From Stenogyne calaminthoides (taxonomy: Eukaryota; Streptophyta; Magnoliopsida; Lamiales; Lamiaceae): DNA of 64,000 nucleotides. The translations under genes were made by a program, and so were the position numbers. The stretch covers positions 17,873,434 through 17,937,433 of the forward strand of contig JBBCBC010000021.1 of assembly GCA_037126765.1 (NCBI GenBank), in the 5' to 3' direction. Each line of letters begins with the position of its first letter. Positions within the stretch are counted from its first letter, which is position 1. Under the pieces are notes generated by a model. It was given only the letters and a program-made list of their open reading frames with translations, searched no databases and had not been told where the DNA came from. Below, piece after piece: positions 1 to 11,814 of this stretch.

Positions 1-547
1 ATTAGTTTATATTAATAAAATGTATAATTTATATGTTGAACAATATTACTATTTTTAAATATACAAACAACTATTCTTTCATCATACTATGAAATAATAT
101 TTTTTATTGTACAATATTATACGTTTTACAATTTTTTCTAGAAAAAATAATTCCAATGTCTCATTCTAAAATGTTTGTGTTACAGTTTTTTCTAGAAAAA
201 AGGTTGCCTTCTGGCCTTTAATTAGCAGCCCATTCTAAAATGCCGAGCAGCGTAATGGACGGAAGAAGCATCAACAGGAGAAATGGGCTTATTCTCCCAT
301 TTTCAGCCCATTCCAACGCCTCATTAACATTCTATAATTTTATTGAAATAGAAAAGCAATAGAAAAAGAGTAGGAAAACACCAATTAAAAATCATACAGC
401 GTTTTCCTATTAGCTTGTTCCTAATATGAATCTGATACCATTTCCCTTATTAACTAATACCACTGCTCTAGTGAGCTAATACTCATAGCATTTAATGCTA
501 TGATCGATATATTTTATTTAAATATAGTGGTATCAATTGTAAAGTGT
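1..547. other. Intergenic, no gene seen
   Basis: AT-rich plant intergenic DNA. A short phrase, acagttttttctagaaaa, occurs twice in imperfect form near 120-200. I see no coding potential, RNA gene or complete mobile element. Confidence 0.5.
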
Positions 548-549
548 TA

Positions 550-782
550 CTCCCTCCGTCCCATGCTTGTTTACCCCTTTACTTTTGATACGAGTTTTTA
601 TTGGAAAGGAGAGAATAATATTTAAAATGATAAAGTGATTTTTGATTGAGAGTATTGTAGTTCTTTTTATTTTATACTAAAGTAGATGACTTTTTTATGT
701 AAAAGTAATGACATGGGATGTAATTTTAAGATATTGTGACATGATCATTTTTTGAAAGGGGTAAATAAGTATGAGACAAAAG
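550..782. mobile_element. Stowaway-like MITE (Tc1/mariner)
   Basis: The left end reads CTCCCTCCGTCCCAT, the classic Stowaway terminus. The right end is a degenerate inverted copy (both arms share TTTACCCCTTT, seen on the right as aaaggggtaaa). The element sits between TA dinucleotides (548-549 and 783-784), the target duplication of this superfamily. Its length of 233 bp fits a non-autonomous element, and it has no coding capacity. The right terminus has lost the GGGACGGAGGGAG form, so it is probably old. Confidence 0.75.
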
Positions 783-783
783 T

Positions 784-3185
784 AACATGATATTCGTTCT
801 ATTCACCTGTTCCACATTTCATATTCTACTTGATGTTTCACTCTCCTGAATTTTTAATATAAGAATTGACATAATTTTTTTATTTATTTCAAATGTCATT
901 TATCCATATTATAAAATATAAAGTGAACCAACAATCGTAAAAGATGATTACATTGGGCTTTGATTACTCGAAAGTGTTAAGTCATATGGTGAACACCGGT
1001 TAGACTCTCACTCTATTAGATAAACGCATTTAATTAACGGTCTCTTTGATTAGCACTCATGTTACGTGTTTCCTGCTCCTATATATCTATGTTTATCCAC
1101 CATTTATTTAACTAATAATACTTATTACATGAAATAAATTGGTCAATTGGATTTGATCATCAACAAATAAACTTGTTTTAAAAAAATCTCACTAATTAAT
1201 TAATGATGAATTTCATAAGGGCTTGAGTCTTAAACAAAAGTAAGATGCACATATTTTTCATTTATATAATAGGATTTTTGTCATCTCAATAGTTTTTGAA
1301 AACTTGATTTACTATTGTACAATACAGTACTGTGCAAGTGGGGAATCACTGGATCCATATGGGTGTGTGTGATTCAATGCTCCTCCTGCATATATAATCT
1401 GTTCCTAGTTTTTTTCTAGCTACTTGAAGTCCATTTTGTCAAACCAAAATTCAAGGAAACATTGTAGGACAACATAAACTTTAGTCCAATAAATGGAGTT
1501 TAATTTTGGTCTCTATGTCTTCACACTAATTTGGACTTTATTTTACGTTATATTAACGTACGGAATGAGATCACTTATTTCATAATTGGTATTCCACTTA
1601 ATTTGTATTCCATAATATGAATGGATGACATGTGTAATAATAAAAAATATTCAACGGATCATTATATCTTGGGTTCATGTGTTAAAAATTCAAAAGAGTG
1701 AAACACCGATGAAATACGAAAAGTAACCGTATATAGACTCGTTCCATGGACCGAGATTGAAATAGCTAGTGATCACCGGTCATTGAAAAATGTATCTAAT
1801 TCCCTCCCCTTCCTCATTTTCGAATATGCCAAATTTAGTCTCTATTTTTCTTTTTCTTTTCTTTTTGTAAGTATGTGTGCGGTGTGTTGTAAATAGTGCT
1901 CACACTAATATTCTATTAACTCGCATGAAGACCTTTACTCAAAGCTATTTTATACCAATATTAATTATGTACATGATATATAATACATACATACGTGTTT
2001 GTGCCTATATAATGCCGACTCAACATATATATGTATCTACTTTATCTTGGTCCAAACTTATTAGACAAAAAACTTGCAGTATAGACCTGATTTTTTTTTT
2101 TTTTAATTAAAGCGATATTTGATCCTATATATTCAAAGTATAATACGGGTCAAGTTTAATAATTTTAAAAAAATATTAAAAATAAGTAAAATAAATTAAA
2201 TAATTTAAGTTCATAGGCGCATAGACCTGGTTAATGAGAGACCAACTCAATTTATTATTAACTTCTAAACTTTTAAGTGTTCATGTCTTAGTAAAAGTTT
2301 ATAATTAAATTTACTTTTGTTAAAAGCTCTCTATTTTCAAATTAATAATTTTTCAAAAATTATAGCCACCTGAGCATTTAAAAACAAAGTTTAATCAAGT
2401 ATTGGAAAGTTTAATCAATGTTGAAATCAGTTAATTAACTGTATATAACATACGGTATATAAGTGCACTTTTTTATATAGATAATTAATCTATATAATTA
2501 ACCATGTATTAGGTGAAATGGGTTTTCCAATCAACTGTTTTCCCAAAAATCTACCCGACAAGAAAGAGAAAATTATTGGAATTGATTTTGATGCATCTGA
2601 GATCATAGCTTACATGATCAAATATATAATCATGAATTCAATCTATTGCAAAATCCTCTTTTAATTATTAAAAGCCGTCGCCGAGGTATCTAGCTAGCAA
2701 GAAATATAGTACTTGAAATAAATACTATAATTAACGACATTTGATAATGATATATTAAAGTGATGGCGATTGTGATGACAATGAGGACGATGAAGATAGA
2801 GATAAAAATCTGATGCAAGAATTACAATTGATTAACAATATTAATTACAAAAGACAACTGCAAACTACAAATGTTAAATATATTATTTTTCTATGTGATG
2901 CATCACATTAAGCAACTTGATTATCATATTTTTCCTAAACCAAATATAAATTACTATATCTATGTACGTAACTCATCATTTACACCTCCTTTTCCATCTA
3001 AATTACATGGAATTTTTTACAGCAAACTATTATGTTGATTAATGTTGCAAAATTTAACAAATATATATAGCTTCCATATCCAAGGTAGCAATTTGATCCT
3101 TTAATATTTCATATTGATGTTTGTATATATCTCTATTTTATACGTAGTGATTTAGTGAAATGAAATTAAAATACTACACATATGT
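784..3185. other. Long AT-rich intergenic region
   Basis: About 2.4 kb without a recognisable gene. The longest open frame (1877-2110, +) is low-complexity and ends in a poly-T stretch, so I do not call it. There are several A/T homopolymers and TATA-like stretches. It forms part of the distal upstream region of the zinc-finger gene. Confidence 0.5.
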
Positions 3186-3195
3186 ACGTAGTGAT

Positions 3196-3253
3196 GGGGA
3201 TCGAAACCTTCGACTCATAAGACCAACGCTCTAACCAACTGAGCTACGGGACC
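3196..3253 (-). pseudogene. tRNA-like sequence / possible SINE head
   Basis: Read on the - strand this begins GGTCCCGTAGCTCAGTTGG, a good tRNA acceptor-D-arm start with an intact A box (TAGCTCAGTTGG). It continues through an anticodon-like loop CTTATGA and reaches a B-box-like GGTTTCGATCCCC. However, only about four bases separate the anticodon arm from the T loop, so the 5' T stem and most of the variable loop are missing, and the 3' acceptor strand does not pair with the 5' one. It is therefore a degenerate tRNA gene or the head of a tRNA-derived SINE, not a working tRNA. If folded as a tRNA the anticodon would read UAU. Confidence 0.55.
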
Positions 3254-3534
3254 GGCAAAAATTTCATATGCCATTGACATGTGTAAATACAATTCGGGGA
3301 AGGGTGTGAGGGTAGGTTTGCTTTTTGCATTATATGATCATTAATTATTTTTCTAGCAATCTTACATGTGAAACATCCAACCTAAGTAACAAATGAAATA
3401 ACACCAAAATATAGCAGACTGGTCTATCTATCTACATAGTAAGCCTCTTGTTTGGTGCTAACTAATATTGTTAATAGTAACAATTAATAGTAATGTTGAG
3501 GGAAAACAAATAATACTACCCAACTAATTATACT

Positions 3535-3889
3535 GAGTAAAATTCACTTTTGATTCCATAGGATATGAGACTTATAAAATTCACTTTTGATTCCACAGGA
3601 TATGAGACCTCACGATTTTGGTTCTAATACTCACCACTTTGGTCCCGTATGAAATTTTTTCATGCAGTTTAATTAATTTGGTCCTTCAGTTACGAAATCT
3701 GTTAAACTCAATTGTACTTTTGGTCTCAAACTTAATCTTGTGGGACCAAAACTCAGATTTACTTTTAGCGGAAAAATGTAAGCTGCAGGACCACATCTAC
3801 ATGAAATAATGATTTTGGAACCAAAGTGGTGGGTGTTAAGAGCAAAATTGTGAGGTACCTTATTTTGTGACCAAAAATGAATTTTACTC
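3535..3889. mobile_element. MITE with 10-bp TSD, Mutator-like
   Basis: The element begins GAGTAAAATTCACTTTTG and ends with the inverted form ending GAATTTTACTC. The similarity between the arms extends for well over 80 bp. It is flanked on both sides by the identical 10-mer TAATTATACT (3525-3534 and 3890-3899). A 9-10 bp duplication and long inverted arms suggest a Mutator-like MITE. Within the left arm a unit of about 40 bp (attcacttttgattcca plus ggatatgagac) is tandemly duplicated. It has no coding capacity; a 63-codon open frame inside it is an accident of the palindrome. Confidence 0.8.
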
Positions 3890-4061
3890 TAATTATACTG
3901 TTCAGTAAAAATAATTATTAATATTATTTTAAAATATATACTTGAATTACACAATGCACTTGGTGCAAGACTTTGCCCTACCTACCTAGCTAGATGAGAT
4001 GTTAAGACAATAATACATAGAAAGAGAAGAAAAGAAATCAATAGAAAATATTGATCATAAA

Positions 4062-4316
4062 AAGGAGAGAGAGAGAGAGATTGGTTAATAGGAAAAGGAT
4101 CTAAAATAGGGGCCTTTAGCAAGAAGAATCATCAATAAAATTCAAATGAGAGCGTGTGAAATTATTACTTGCATCAACCCCTTTTTATTCTTTTCCTTCT
4201 CCTTTTCCACACACACATATATATACCTCCATTTTCTCTTCTCTCTCTCCTTTCTCTCTTTCAATTAGATCAAACACTAGTGTTAAAAAAGAAAAAAAAA
4301 AAAAAAAGGAATCCTA
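4062..4316 (+). promoter_or_regulatory. Core promoter and 5' UTR of zinc-finger gene
   Basis: A (GA)n run lies at about 4064-4080. A TATATATA box lies at about 4218-4225, followed by a CT-rich tract (4233-4263) typical of plant Y-patch and 5' UTR sequences. An A-rich stretch directly precedes the ATG at 4317. The transcription start is probably about 30 bp after the TATA box; this is inferred, not observed. Confidence 0.5.
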
Positions 4317-4784
4317 ATGGAATCCATAAATTATGATGAAGAATACATAAAGTCGAGTCATGAAGAAGTGGTTGATGATGAAGAAAGCAAGGATTTAGGG
4401 GTGGGGAGATGGTACGAGTGTGTTTTCTGCAAGAGAGGGTTCAACACGGCGCAAGCCTTGGGAGGCCACATGAACATCCACAGGAAAGATAGAGCACGAA
4501 AACCTAATAATAACCACCAGATCATCCCATCATCAACGCCTGATATTCAATCATCAAATCACCGTCGTCAAGATCATCATCAACCCATCTTGAGCTATGC
4601 CACTTATTTTCCACCTCCATCCACTAGTAGATCATCCTACCATCATCATCAAAATGATCCGGATCGTGAGCCGTTGGATGTTCATGGAGATTGGAGGATG
4701 AGGTTGAGCTTGGAATTTCCACCCTTGGATTTGGACAAGGAAAAAGACTTGGATTTGGAGCTTCGGCTAGGCTATCATTCTTGA
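4317..4784 (+). CDS. SUPERMAN-type single C2H2 zinc-finger repressor
   Basis: This is a nuclear transcription factor of 155 residues encoded by a single exon, the usual architecture of the plant C2H2 class with one finger. The finger spans about residues 33-55, with C35, C38, H51 and H55 as zinc ligands. It contains the plant-specific QALGGH signature at 46-51, which reads DNA. A basic patch (RKDRARK, 56-62) follows and could serve nuclear import. The N-terminus is acidic, the middle is rich in His, Pro and Ser, and the C-terminus ends with an EAR-type repression motif, LDLELRL (145-151). Finger plus EAR places it with SUPERMAN, RABBIT EARS, TAC1 and ZFP10/11-like proteins, which act as developmental repressors through TOPLESS-type corepressors. 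I cannot choose a single orthologue. No neighbouring gene suggests its target. The frame is intact. Confidence 0.93.
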   Translation: MESINYDEEYIKSSHEEVVDDEESKDLGVGRWYECVFCKRGFNTAQALGGHMNIHRKDRARKPNNNHQIIPSSTPDIQSSNHRRQDHHQPILSYATYFPPPSTSRSSYHHHQNDPDREPLDVHGDWRMRLSLEFPPLDLDKEKDLDLELRLGYHS

Positions 4785-5499
4785 TGATGATCAACTATTT
4801 ACCAAGTAATTAGATATATATATTTATTATTATATATGTGTAGAAGTAAATCATATCTTGTGGTTTTATTTGTAATAAATTAAGGAAGGAAGAATATATT
4901 CTATGTACATGAGCCTCAATATTAATTTGGTGGTGATGAAGATTAATTTCTTGGTTCTTAGAGCTCCTTTGGCATTTTCCTCAATTAACCCTAATTTGGA
5001 TGATATTAGGGTTTTGTACTCGTCTCTTCTTAACTTTGATTAATTTTGTATTGTCAAAATTTGGTGCAAATCTGAATTAGTTGAAGTGGGATATACTCAA
5101 TTTCATATGATCTTATATATCTAGCTAAGTTTTTTTGTGTTCGTAAGCATTGCTCAATCTCTTATAGCAGTCTCGTTATCTAATTACAAAATTGAAAGGG
5201 ATTCGGTTCATGTTCCCATTTTATTGTTTGATCAGGTATCAAATTGATGATATTGAGGCACAATTAAAAGTTAAAATTCCAATTGATCACTTTAGGATAT
5301 ATATAAAGACAATACATTTAACTTTCTACATATATATTTATATATATATTGGATCTTGGTTAACCAAGAAAACATCACTTCATATATATCACTGCCTTAT
5401 ACACTTGATTTGTGTTTCGACTTCTATAATTAGGGCTGCTTGATTGGGGGTAATAGAAGAGCTAATGAGAATCATTTTAATTAATACAGCTTGACAGTT
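4785..5499. other. 3' flank of zinc-finger gene
   Basis: Contains the likely 3' UTR (an AATAAA-like signal, aataaatt, near 4874) and then AT-rich intergenic DNA. A run of TA repeats lies near 5330-5350. The open frame at 5192-5443 is low-complexity and is not called. Confidence 0.45.
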
Positions 5500-5862
5500 T
5501 TGATTTTTTATTTTTTTTAAAGCAAATATAAAATTTCATTATAGAGTACCAGGGGTACTAAAGACCCAAAAGTTATATGAGCAATCTAAGGGGGGTGTTC
5601 CCACAAAAGTTACATGTACATCAAGAAGACCGAATTAAAATTTAGAGGGTAAACAATCTAAGGGGGGTGTTCCCACGAAACAAACGGGACAGAGAAAGAA
5701 AAAGGGTAGTGGGATCTTATCCACTTTAATGAACAAAACTTAATCTCACCTAATAGCTTATCCAACGAGTAAATACTTTATTTGAAAATGATCTCATTTA
5801 TGGATTTCCAGATCTTCCAAATAGTACCTTGCCAAATCAAACTCTCCTGTAATTGATTACAA
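5500..5862 (-). mobile_element. 5'-truncated LINE (L1-type) 3' end
   Basis: Read on the - strand from 5862, the frame encodes a string including GTIWKIWKSINEIIFK, then a stop, then DKLLGEIKFCSLKW. This is the characteristic C-terminal end of plant L1-type ORF2 proteins, after the reverse transcriptase and zf-RVT segment. The - strand copy ends in an A-rich tail, seen as the T-rich tract at about 5500-5519. The flanks show a weak possible target duplication (acagttttga before, acaattttga after). A unit of about 70 bp bearing caatctaaggggggtgttcc is repeated (5583 and 5653). It is a short dead copy. Confidence 0.6.
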
Positions 5863-6815
5863 TTTTGATATAGTGAGAATAGAAATAAGTAATTGATTAC
5901 TCTCATTTAATCACTCTCAACCCTTCTCAAATGATACCCATTATTATTACTATTCCAAGCGAACCTAAATTAATCACAACCCAGGATGAACAAAACTGAT
6001 GTGAGAGTTCAAGTGTATTGCATTTGAGGTAATGATAAACACACGTATATCCTTGGACGATCGATATATGTACGACAATGAGGCTAACTTCATCACGTAC
6101 ACTATCTTTTATATGAATGTGATGTATTAATTGTTGGTTCATGATTATAAGATGATCAAAATTAATGTGCAGAACTCAAATAATTATATAAATTTGGTTA
6201 AAGATACGATTGATCATTAATATTGTTCTATACATGCAAGTATGCAACTCCGGCTAATTTTAATTACTAAACTAAAAAAATGCTTGCACTTAATTAGGGC
6301 CAGGCACACTCGTGTGTGTGACTCACTAATATACTAGGCTAGTGTACATAGACAATAGTACTATATGATTTCAACAAACAAACTAACATCATTGCATCAT
6401 GCTAATTAATTAGTAGAAAAATTGGTGCAATTCAATCATGCATGTCATGTTTAATTAACTAAAGGGGTTTTAGAAAGAATTAATGATTCAAGCTCAGATC
6501 GATGCATGCTAAGTGCTTTCATGTTGAATCTGTTTAGCTAAATCAATATGAATAGTACGTACTAGATAATGGAATGAAGTGATCAAGATCATGTATATAT
6601 CATTATCATATCTATAAATTACATCAATTTTTTTTTTTCTTTTTACACTATAAACTCCACCATATTTTAAGTATTTTTTTCTACGGCAAAAAAAATTGTG
6701 GAAACCACCATATTGCTAATTTTAGAAAATTGAGTTGGGACTGCAGCCTTTATATTTTCTTTACATTCTTTTTCTTATTATACATATTGAATTAATCAAA
6801 AAATATTAATATTTA
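5863..6815. other. Intergenic, no gene seen
   Basis: AT-rich DNA between the LINE fragment and tRNA-Gly. The open frame at 5927-6142 (-) shows no recognisable domain and I treat it as chance. Confidence 0.45.
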
Positions 6816-6886
6816 GCACCAGTGGTCTAGTGGTAGAATAGTACCCTGCCACGGTACAGACCCGGGTTCGATTCCCGTTTGGTGCA
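6816..6886 (+). tRNA. trnG-GCC: tRNA-Gly (anticodon GCC)
   Basis: A 71-nt cytosolic glycine tRNA gene without an intron. The acceptor strands GCACCAG and TTGGTGC pair with one G-T wobble. The D arm follows, then an anticodon loop CTGCCAC with anticodon GCC, then a T arm with GGGTTCGATTCCC. The internal A box (TGGTCTAGTGG) and B box (GGTTCGATTCC) are intact. A run of T residues shortly downstream, from about 6891, would terminate RNA polymerase III. The sequence closely resembles the nuclear tRNA-Gly(GCC) of other plants. The discriminator base is A. Confidence 0.95.
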
Positions 6887-7281
6887 GAATTTTTGTTTTT
6901 TTGTTTTTTTCTTGTGGTTTTTAGCATTTAGTGGTCGTCCTTAGTTATATGTATTTATGTGGCAAGTAGTGTAAATAATTTATGGATTAGTATACTTATA
7001 TTTATTTGGATTGTGGAAGACGGAGTCTATTCCTCTATTTTTCTTGTTAATTTGTTATAAAAGTATAGGGAGAACAAAGAGACTTGACACGGTCTAGTCT
7101 TCATCACAAATCATCCTAACCAACAAATGAATAAGACAGACATATGCTCCAAACAACTTCTTATTTCATTTTTTGAAGTATATTATTTTTTGAAAAATGG
7201 AGTAGTACTTAAGATCTTTTAGATACTGCAATTTTGGAAAAATTTCCTTTTTATAAAATTGTTAGCTTTATGAGATGTTAC
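6887..7281. other. tRNA 3' flank and intergenic DNA
   Basis: Begins with the poly-T terminator tract (about 6891-6911) of tRNA-Gly. The rest is AT-rich with no gene seen. Confidence 0.5.
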
Positions 7282-7284
7282 TAA

Positions 7285-7995
7285 GGGCATCTCCAACCGT
7301 AAAAACCTCAAATTACAACTCAAAACCCAAATTTGCCACCAAATTTGGTTCCAACAGTAAAATCATCTACAACCATTAAACTCAAATTTTAATCGTTTCA
7401 AATATTTTTTTTAACTCAAATAAGAATATTCTAAGAATATTCTGAAATTTATCAATTTAATTTTTTATTTTTTTCCAACATTTATTTATAATTAAATTAT
7501 AATTTCGTATTTACATTTAAACTAAACAAAAAAAAATGACAAATTTAACAAAAAAATATTAAAATACATTGGTTCAATGATATAAAATATTCTTGTAAAA
7601 AATAAATTAGATAAAATACCAGAATTCAAATACATGAGTCATCACAATTACATAGCAATACTATAAATAAAATTGTATTTAAATAATAATAATCGTATTT
7701 AACAAAAAAAATTCTAGAAATAATAATAATCACATTTAAATAAAAAATTAATACATAATATTAAAGCATACTGTAAAAATTAGTAAAGATAAAATACACA
7801 TATTTAAACCCTTAAAACAATACACAAAAGAATTTTTTTTAAAAAAAGTTTGAGGGTGTGAATAGTGTAGAGGCAAATTTGCCTCATCACTGTTCACAAT
7901 ACCCAACTTGAGTTGCAATTTGAATTGCCCTTGGAGTGGGAATTGTGGCAAATTTGCCGTTTGGGTTGAGTTTTGCCAAAGCGTTGGAGACGCTC
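7285..7995. mobile_element. Tourist-like MITE (PIF/Harbinger)
   Basis: Terminal inverted repeats GGGCATCTCCAAC (left) and GTTGGAGACGCTC (right) are typical of plant Tourist/PIF-Harbinger elements. The element is flanked by the 3-bp duplication TAA (7282-7284 and 7996-7998), as this superfamily makes. The subterminal arms both contain caaatttgcc-type sequences. It is 711 bp long with an AT-rich interior and no transposase. Open frames overlapping its right arm on both strands are palindrome shadows. Confidence 0.8.
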
Positions 7996-8181
7996 TAAGG
8001 GTGTGTTTGTTGAGTAACATTATGTGTGAATCAAGTTTATACATGAATTTTATCACTATTTTGTATAAAAATTATCAACGTTGTACATAAAACTGTAGTA
8101 ACTTTTAAAAAAGAATTATTTACTCACAGGTGCAAAGAGATAATCACTCCTACGTCCATAATATTTCCTAATTACTGCTAG

Positions 8182-8601
8182 ATGCAAAAACCTCATATGA
8201 AATGCCCACACTACCCTTTCATAAAACCCACACACCCACATAATTACCACATCTTTCACTCTCTCTCTCTCTCAATCATTCTCAACCAAACCCTAAAAAT
8301 CCTAAAATCCATCTTCGCCGCTCCCAAACCTCATATGAAAAAAGAACCACCGCTCCCAAGAGAACCGTCGCCGCCACCACCACCTTCACGTCGTCACCAC
8401 CCCCCAACCCCCGTCGCGCCTCCACCACCACCGTGTCTCTTTCACATCTTCCGCTCCCCCACCCTCAACCCCAAAACCCAGATCTCATCCCCCGCGGTAT
8501 GCATCCCACTCCCAAAATTCAAAAACCCAAATCTCATCCCTGTCGACTGCTTCCCCCCATCCCACACCAAAAATTCAGATCGAAGCACCCCCTTGCGCTG
8601 A
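8182..8601 (+). other. Proline-rich open frame, gene status uncertain
   Basis: An open frame of 139 codons encoding a Pro- and Ser-rich product (several Pro runs near residues 58-86), set in a locally GC-rich, pyrimidine-rich stretch. It is preceded by CT repeats (8259-8272) and an aaccctaaa-type phrase like those in plant 5' UTRs. I recognise no domain, and the pyrimidine bias alone would give a Pro/Ser-rich translation. Other frames over 8433-8854 are also open on both strands, a further sign of composition rather than selection. It could be a captured fragment or first exon of a decayed gene. Confidence 0.25.
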
Positions 8602-8848
8602 ACCCCCTCCACCAACAAAAACTCCAAACTGAAGTTGCTGAGTGAAGAAACACCTTTCCGTTGCGGCGTCCAAATTCAGATGGCGCGGAGCCAAAAACTG
8701 CCCCCTCCACTCCGCCGTGCGCAACCAAAAACCTCATGGCTCCTTTTCTATTGAAATTTTGTTGGGTTTTTGGATTGTCCGAGTTCTGTTGAACCCTACC
8801 CTCCCCAATCATATCACAACTTTTCTCTCACTCACTTATCTTTCTCCT

Positions 8849-9363
8849 GGGTAAAAGCAAAAAACACCCATGTATTTCATATAAAATGCACAAAATATCC
8901 ATGTTTTAATAAATATATATAAACCCCTTTGTATTTTTCACTCTCCCCTGTGTTTAAATATATGCATAAAATCTCCTTAGTTTCATATAAAGTGCACAAA
9001 ACACACTATATGTTTCAATAAATGTATAAAATCCCTTTGTGTTTCATTAAACTAAAAAATTAATGAAAAAGACTATAAAAATTTACTATAATTAATAAAA
9101 TGCACATTAATGAAAAATACAAATAAATTAAATTAACCATTAATTAATCAAACAAAGGGGGATTTTATACATTTATTGAAAAATATATGGTGTTTTGTGC
9201 ACCTTATATGAAATAGATGGGAATTTTATGCATATATTAAAATACAGGGGAGAGTGTGCATAATTTAGCAAAATACAAGGGGGTTATATACATTATTAAA
9301 ATAGAGGGGTGTTTTGTGCATTTTATATGAAACACAAGGGTGTTTTTTTTTTTCTTTTTACCC
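8849..9363. mobile_element. Mutator-like MITE with long inverted arms
   Basis: The left end GGGTAAAAGC and right end TTTTTACCC are the tips of two near-complementary arms of roughly 180 bp each. Both carry repeated phrases such as catataaaatgcacaaaa on the left and the reverse complement on the right. A perfect 9-bp duplication, CTTTCTCCT, flanks it (8840-8848 and 9364-9372), the size made by Mutator-superfamily transposases. It is 515 bp long with no transposase. A transcript of it would fold into one long hairpin. Confidence 0.85.
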
Positions 9364-9372
9364 CTTTCTCCT

Positions 9373-10467
9373 ACATTTCTTCCACCCATTCATTATTTCT
9401 TCTACTTTTTTTCCCAACACACTCATTCTCCCTTCTACTTCTTTTTTTCTACACACTCATTCTCTCCCATAATTTTTTATTCTCTCTCATATTTTTCTCT
9501 CACTCAATTATTATCCCATTAATTAATAATATTAAAAAAAAGTATCACCTTTTAATTTTACATAATGATTCATGAAACTCTACTTCTTCATCCCTAGCCA
9601 AATACAATTTTACTAATTATCAAATTACCAACAACCTCTTTTTTTCATCCCATCCACCACCATCTCTAACCAAACACAATATATGTTAGAGATGATTTCA
9701 TCCGGATAGAGATGACTCATCCCCCATCTCATTCAATGTAGGATTTGAATATCCAGATCAAAATACTCACCCACCCATATAATACATCGACACACATATT
9801 TTCACACAACCTCGTACAATCGCTTCACCATTATCTCTCATTCATTTTATCTCCTATTTTCTCCAATCATGATCATGTATTTTTCATCTGTATTTTTCAT
9901 TAATGTGCATTTTATTAATTATAGTAATTTTTTCATCATGATCATCTAATAAATTTCATCATCATGATCATGATCATCTGATATGCAATACATCCCTGGA
10001 TGTTAAGAATTCATTCGAAAATTGAAACATAAAGAGTAAATCAAAATCGCGTAAGTACGGAGATAATGAAAATTTAGGATCTCTCTCAAAAAATAAATGT
10101 ATTATTATAATTACAAAATACAATCCAAAACATGAGAAAATAAAGAACATGATGATAAGAGTTTGTCAATGAAAACTCTCTACCCTACTGCGTGCCGGTC
10201 GATTAAATCCAACAATTTATCCTTTGCAACCTGCACCGTGTATCGACCAATATATATGTATAATAAATAAAAATATATAAAATATTTTGAATAATAGTAC
10301 AGTATTAATAAAAAGTACTTAAAATTGAATCCCTTATATATGAAAATGTAATTTGATACATGCATATCTAATTCATCCATGATATTCTTGAAAGAAATTT
10401 ATATGAAATGACATATTTATTTTTTATCCATACAAGATCAAAATATTAAATAAAATCAAATATAAAT
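9373..10467. other. Pyrimidine-rich then AT-rich intergenic DNA
   Basis: 9373-9530 is a strongly pyrimidine-biased strand (runs of tttctt and cattctc), which gives Phe/Ser/Leu-rich open frames that I reject as compositional. 9885-9990 contains clustered atcatgatcatgatc palindromes. I see no gene or complete element. Confidence 0.45.
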
Positions 10468-11430
10468 TAGAGTTGTTCACGGTACGAGCCTAAATGGAAT
10501 TTGAAAATATTTGGTTCCCTACCAAAGTTCGATTCAAAATGGTACTATTTTTTTATTTTTCGATACGGTTTGGGAAGGTTATAATGGAATCTGATCGAGA
10601 TGGAGAAATATTTTTTTTTACCTTTTTCTCTTTTTTTACCTGCCAACCCTCCATTTTCTTTTCAATCACAACTTTTTTTTTGATGCAATCTACATACAAT
10701 GCACATGAATTCAATACATCAACCATATATATGCATCTACTCTTTCAAACTCAAACATAATACTTGACGAGATAATAGCTTATTAAAAATAGTAAAATAA
10801 GACACCATCAATAGTGTATTTAAAACATAGTTAATAAAAATACACATATAGAAAATCCTTTAAAACATATTGTGAATTTTTGTTGGTCCAAATTAATTAG
10901 AGGTACAAATTACAAAGTAGAGCGTCTAATGAGTCTGGCGGCTGGCAGAGTGATGAGTTGATGTGAGAGAGAATGAATTAGGGATGTCAACGGGTCGGGG
11001 CGGTGCTGGTACTTGAGTACATGGACCTGCCCCATTTTTCATACGGGCGGGTTCGCTCATTTAAATGAAAATTTTATTATTCCAAATAATACATGCTATA
11101 TTTTAAATTATTTAATACAAAATTAAGATTTTAATTGAAAAATAAATAAATGATATTAGAAGCATGTTTATATCTTTGTTTACACATTTTAAAAATGTTA
11201 ATATCAACATGAATTTTTGTTAAAATACCATATTGTATTTAATATTATATTTTATCAATATATATTGATCTGTATTTATGAAGTTGAATTATTGTTACTT
11301 ACATGTCATATATACTACTTCCTCCATCCTACTATAAGTTTCTCCAATTTTCCTTTTTCATCCGTCCCACAATAAGTTTTTTATTTTTATAAATGGAAAA
11401 AGTAACTCCACGTTTTTATCCTCACTTTTC

Positions 11431-11800
11431 CACCACAAAATACATCTAATTTAACGAGGGCCTTAAAGAGGGTTTTGTCGAGGGATTCGGGTTTAGGGAG
11501 GGCTTTAACGAGGGAACAGAACCCTCGGTAAAGTACTCGTCGGTAAAAATTTAACGAGGGGAAAAAGACGCCCTCGGCAAATAATGAGGGCTTTCGCGAG
11601 GGCCTGACACATGTCAGTGTACCGAGGGCGGTAGACCCTCGCCATTTTTCCGACCAAAGTTCCCTCGACAAGGCCCACACAAAATCTAACGAGGCCAGCT
11701 GGCCCTCGCCTTCTAACGCCGCGGATTTAACGAGGGTGATGTGGCCCTCGCCTATTTGGTGACAAGTTTGCCTAGGGCAAAGGGCCCTCACGAATTAATT
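11431..11800. repeat. CACTA left subterminal repeat zone
   Basis: A GC-rich zone in which taacgaggg, gcgaggg, ccctcg and related units recur in both orientations about every 15-30 bp. In En/Spm elements such subterminal repeats bind the element-encoded TNPA-type protein. The open frames across it (11387-11791 and 11741-11932) are artefacts of the repeats. Confidence 0.75.
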
Positions 11801-11814
11801 CGAGAAAAAAAATG

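Noticed and set aside
3196..3253. Functional tRNA (anticodon UAU)
   Set aside because: The T stem 5' strand and matching 3' acceptor strand are missing.
9309..9575. Phe/Leu/Ser-rich open frames
   Set aside because: Explained by a pyrimidine-rich strand crossing a MITE edge.
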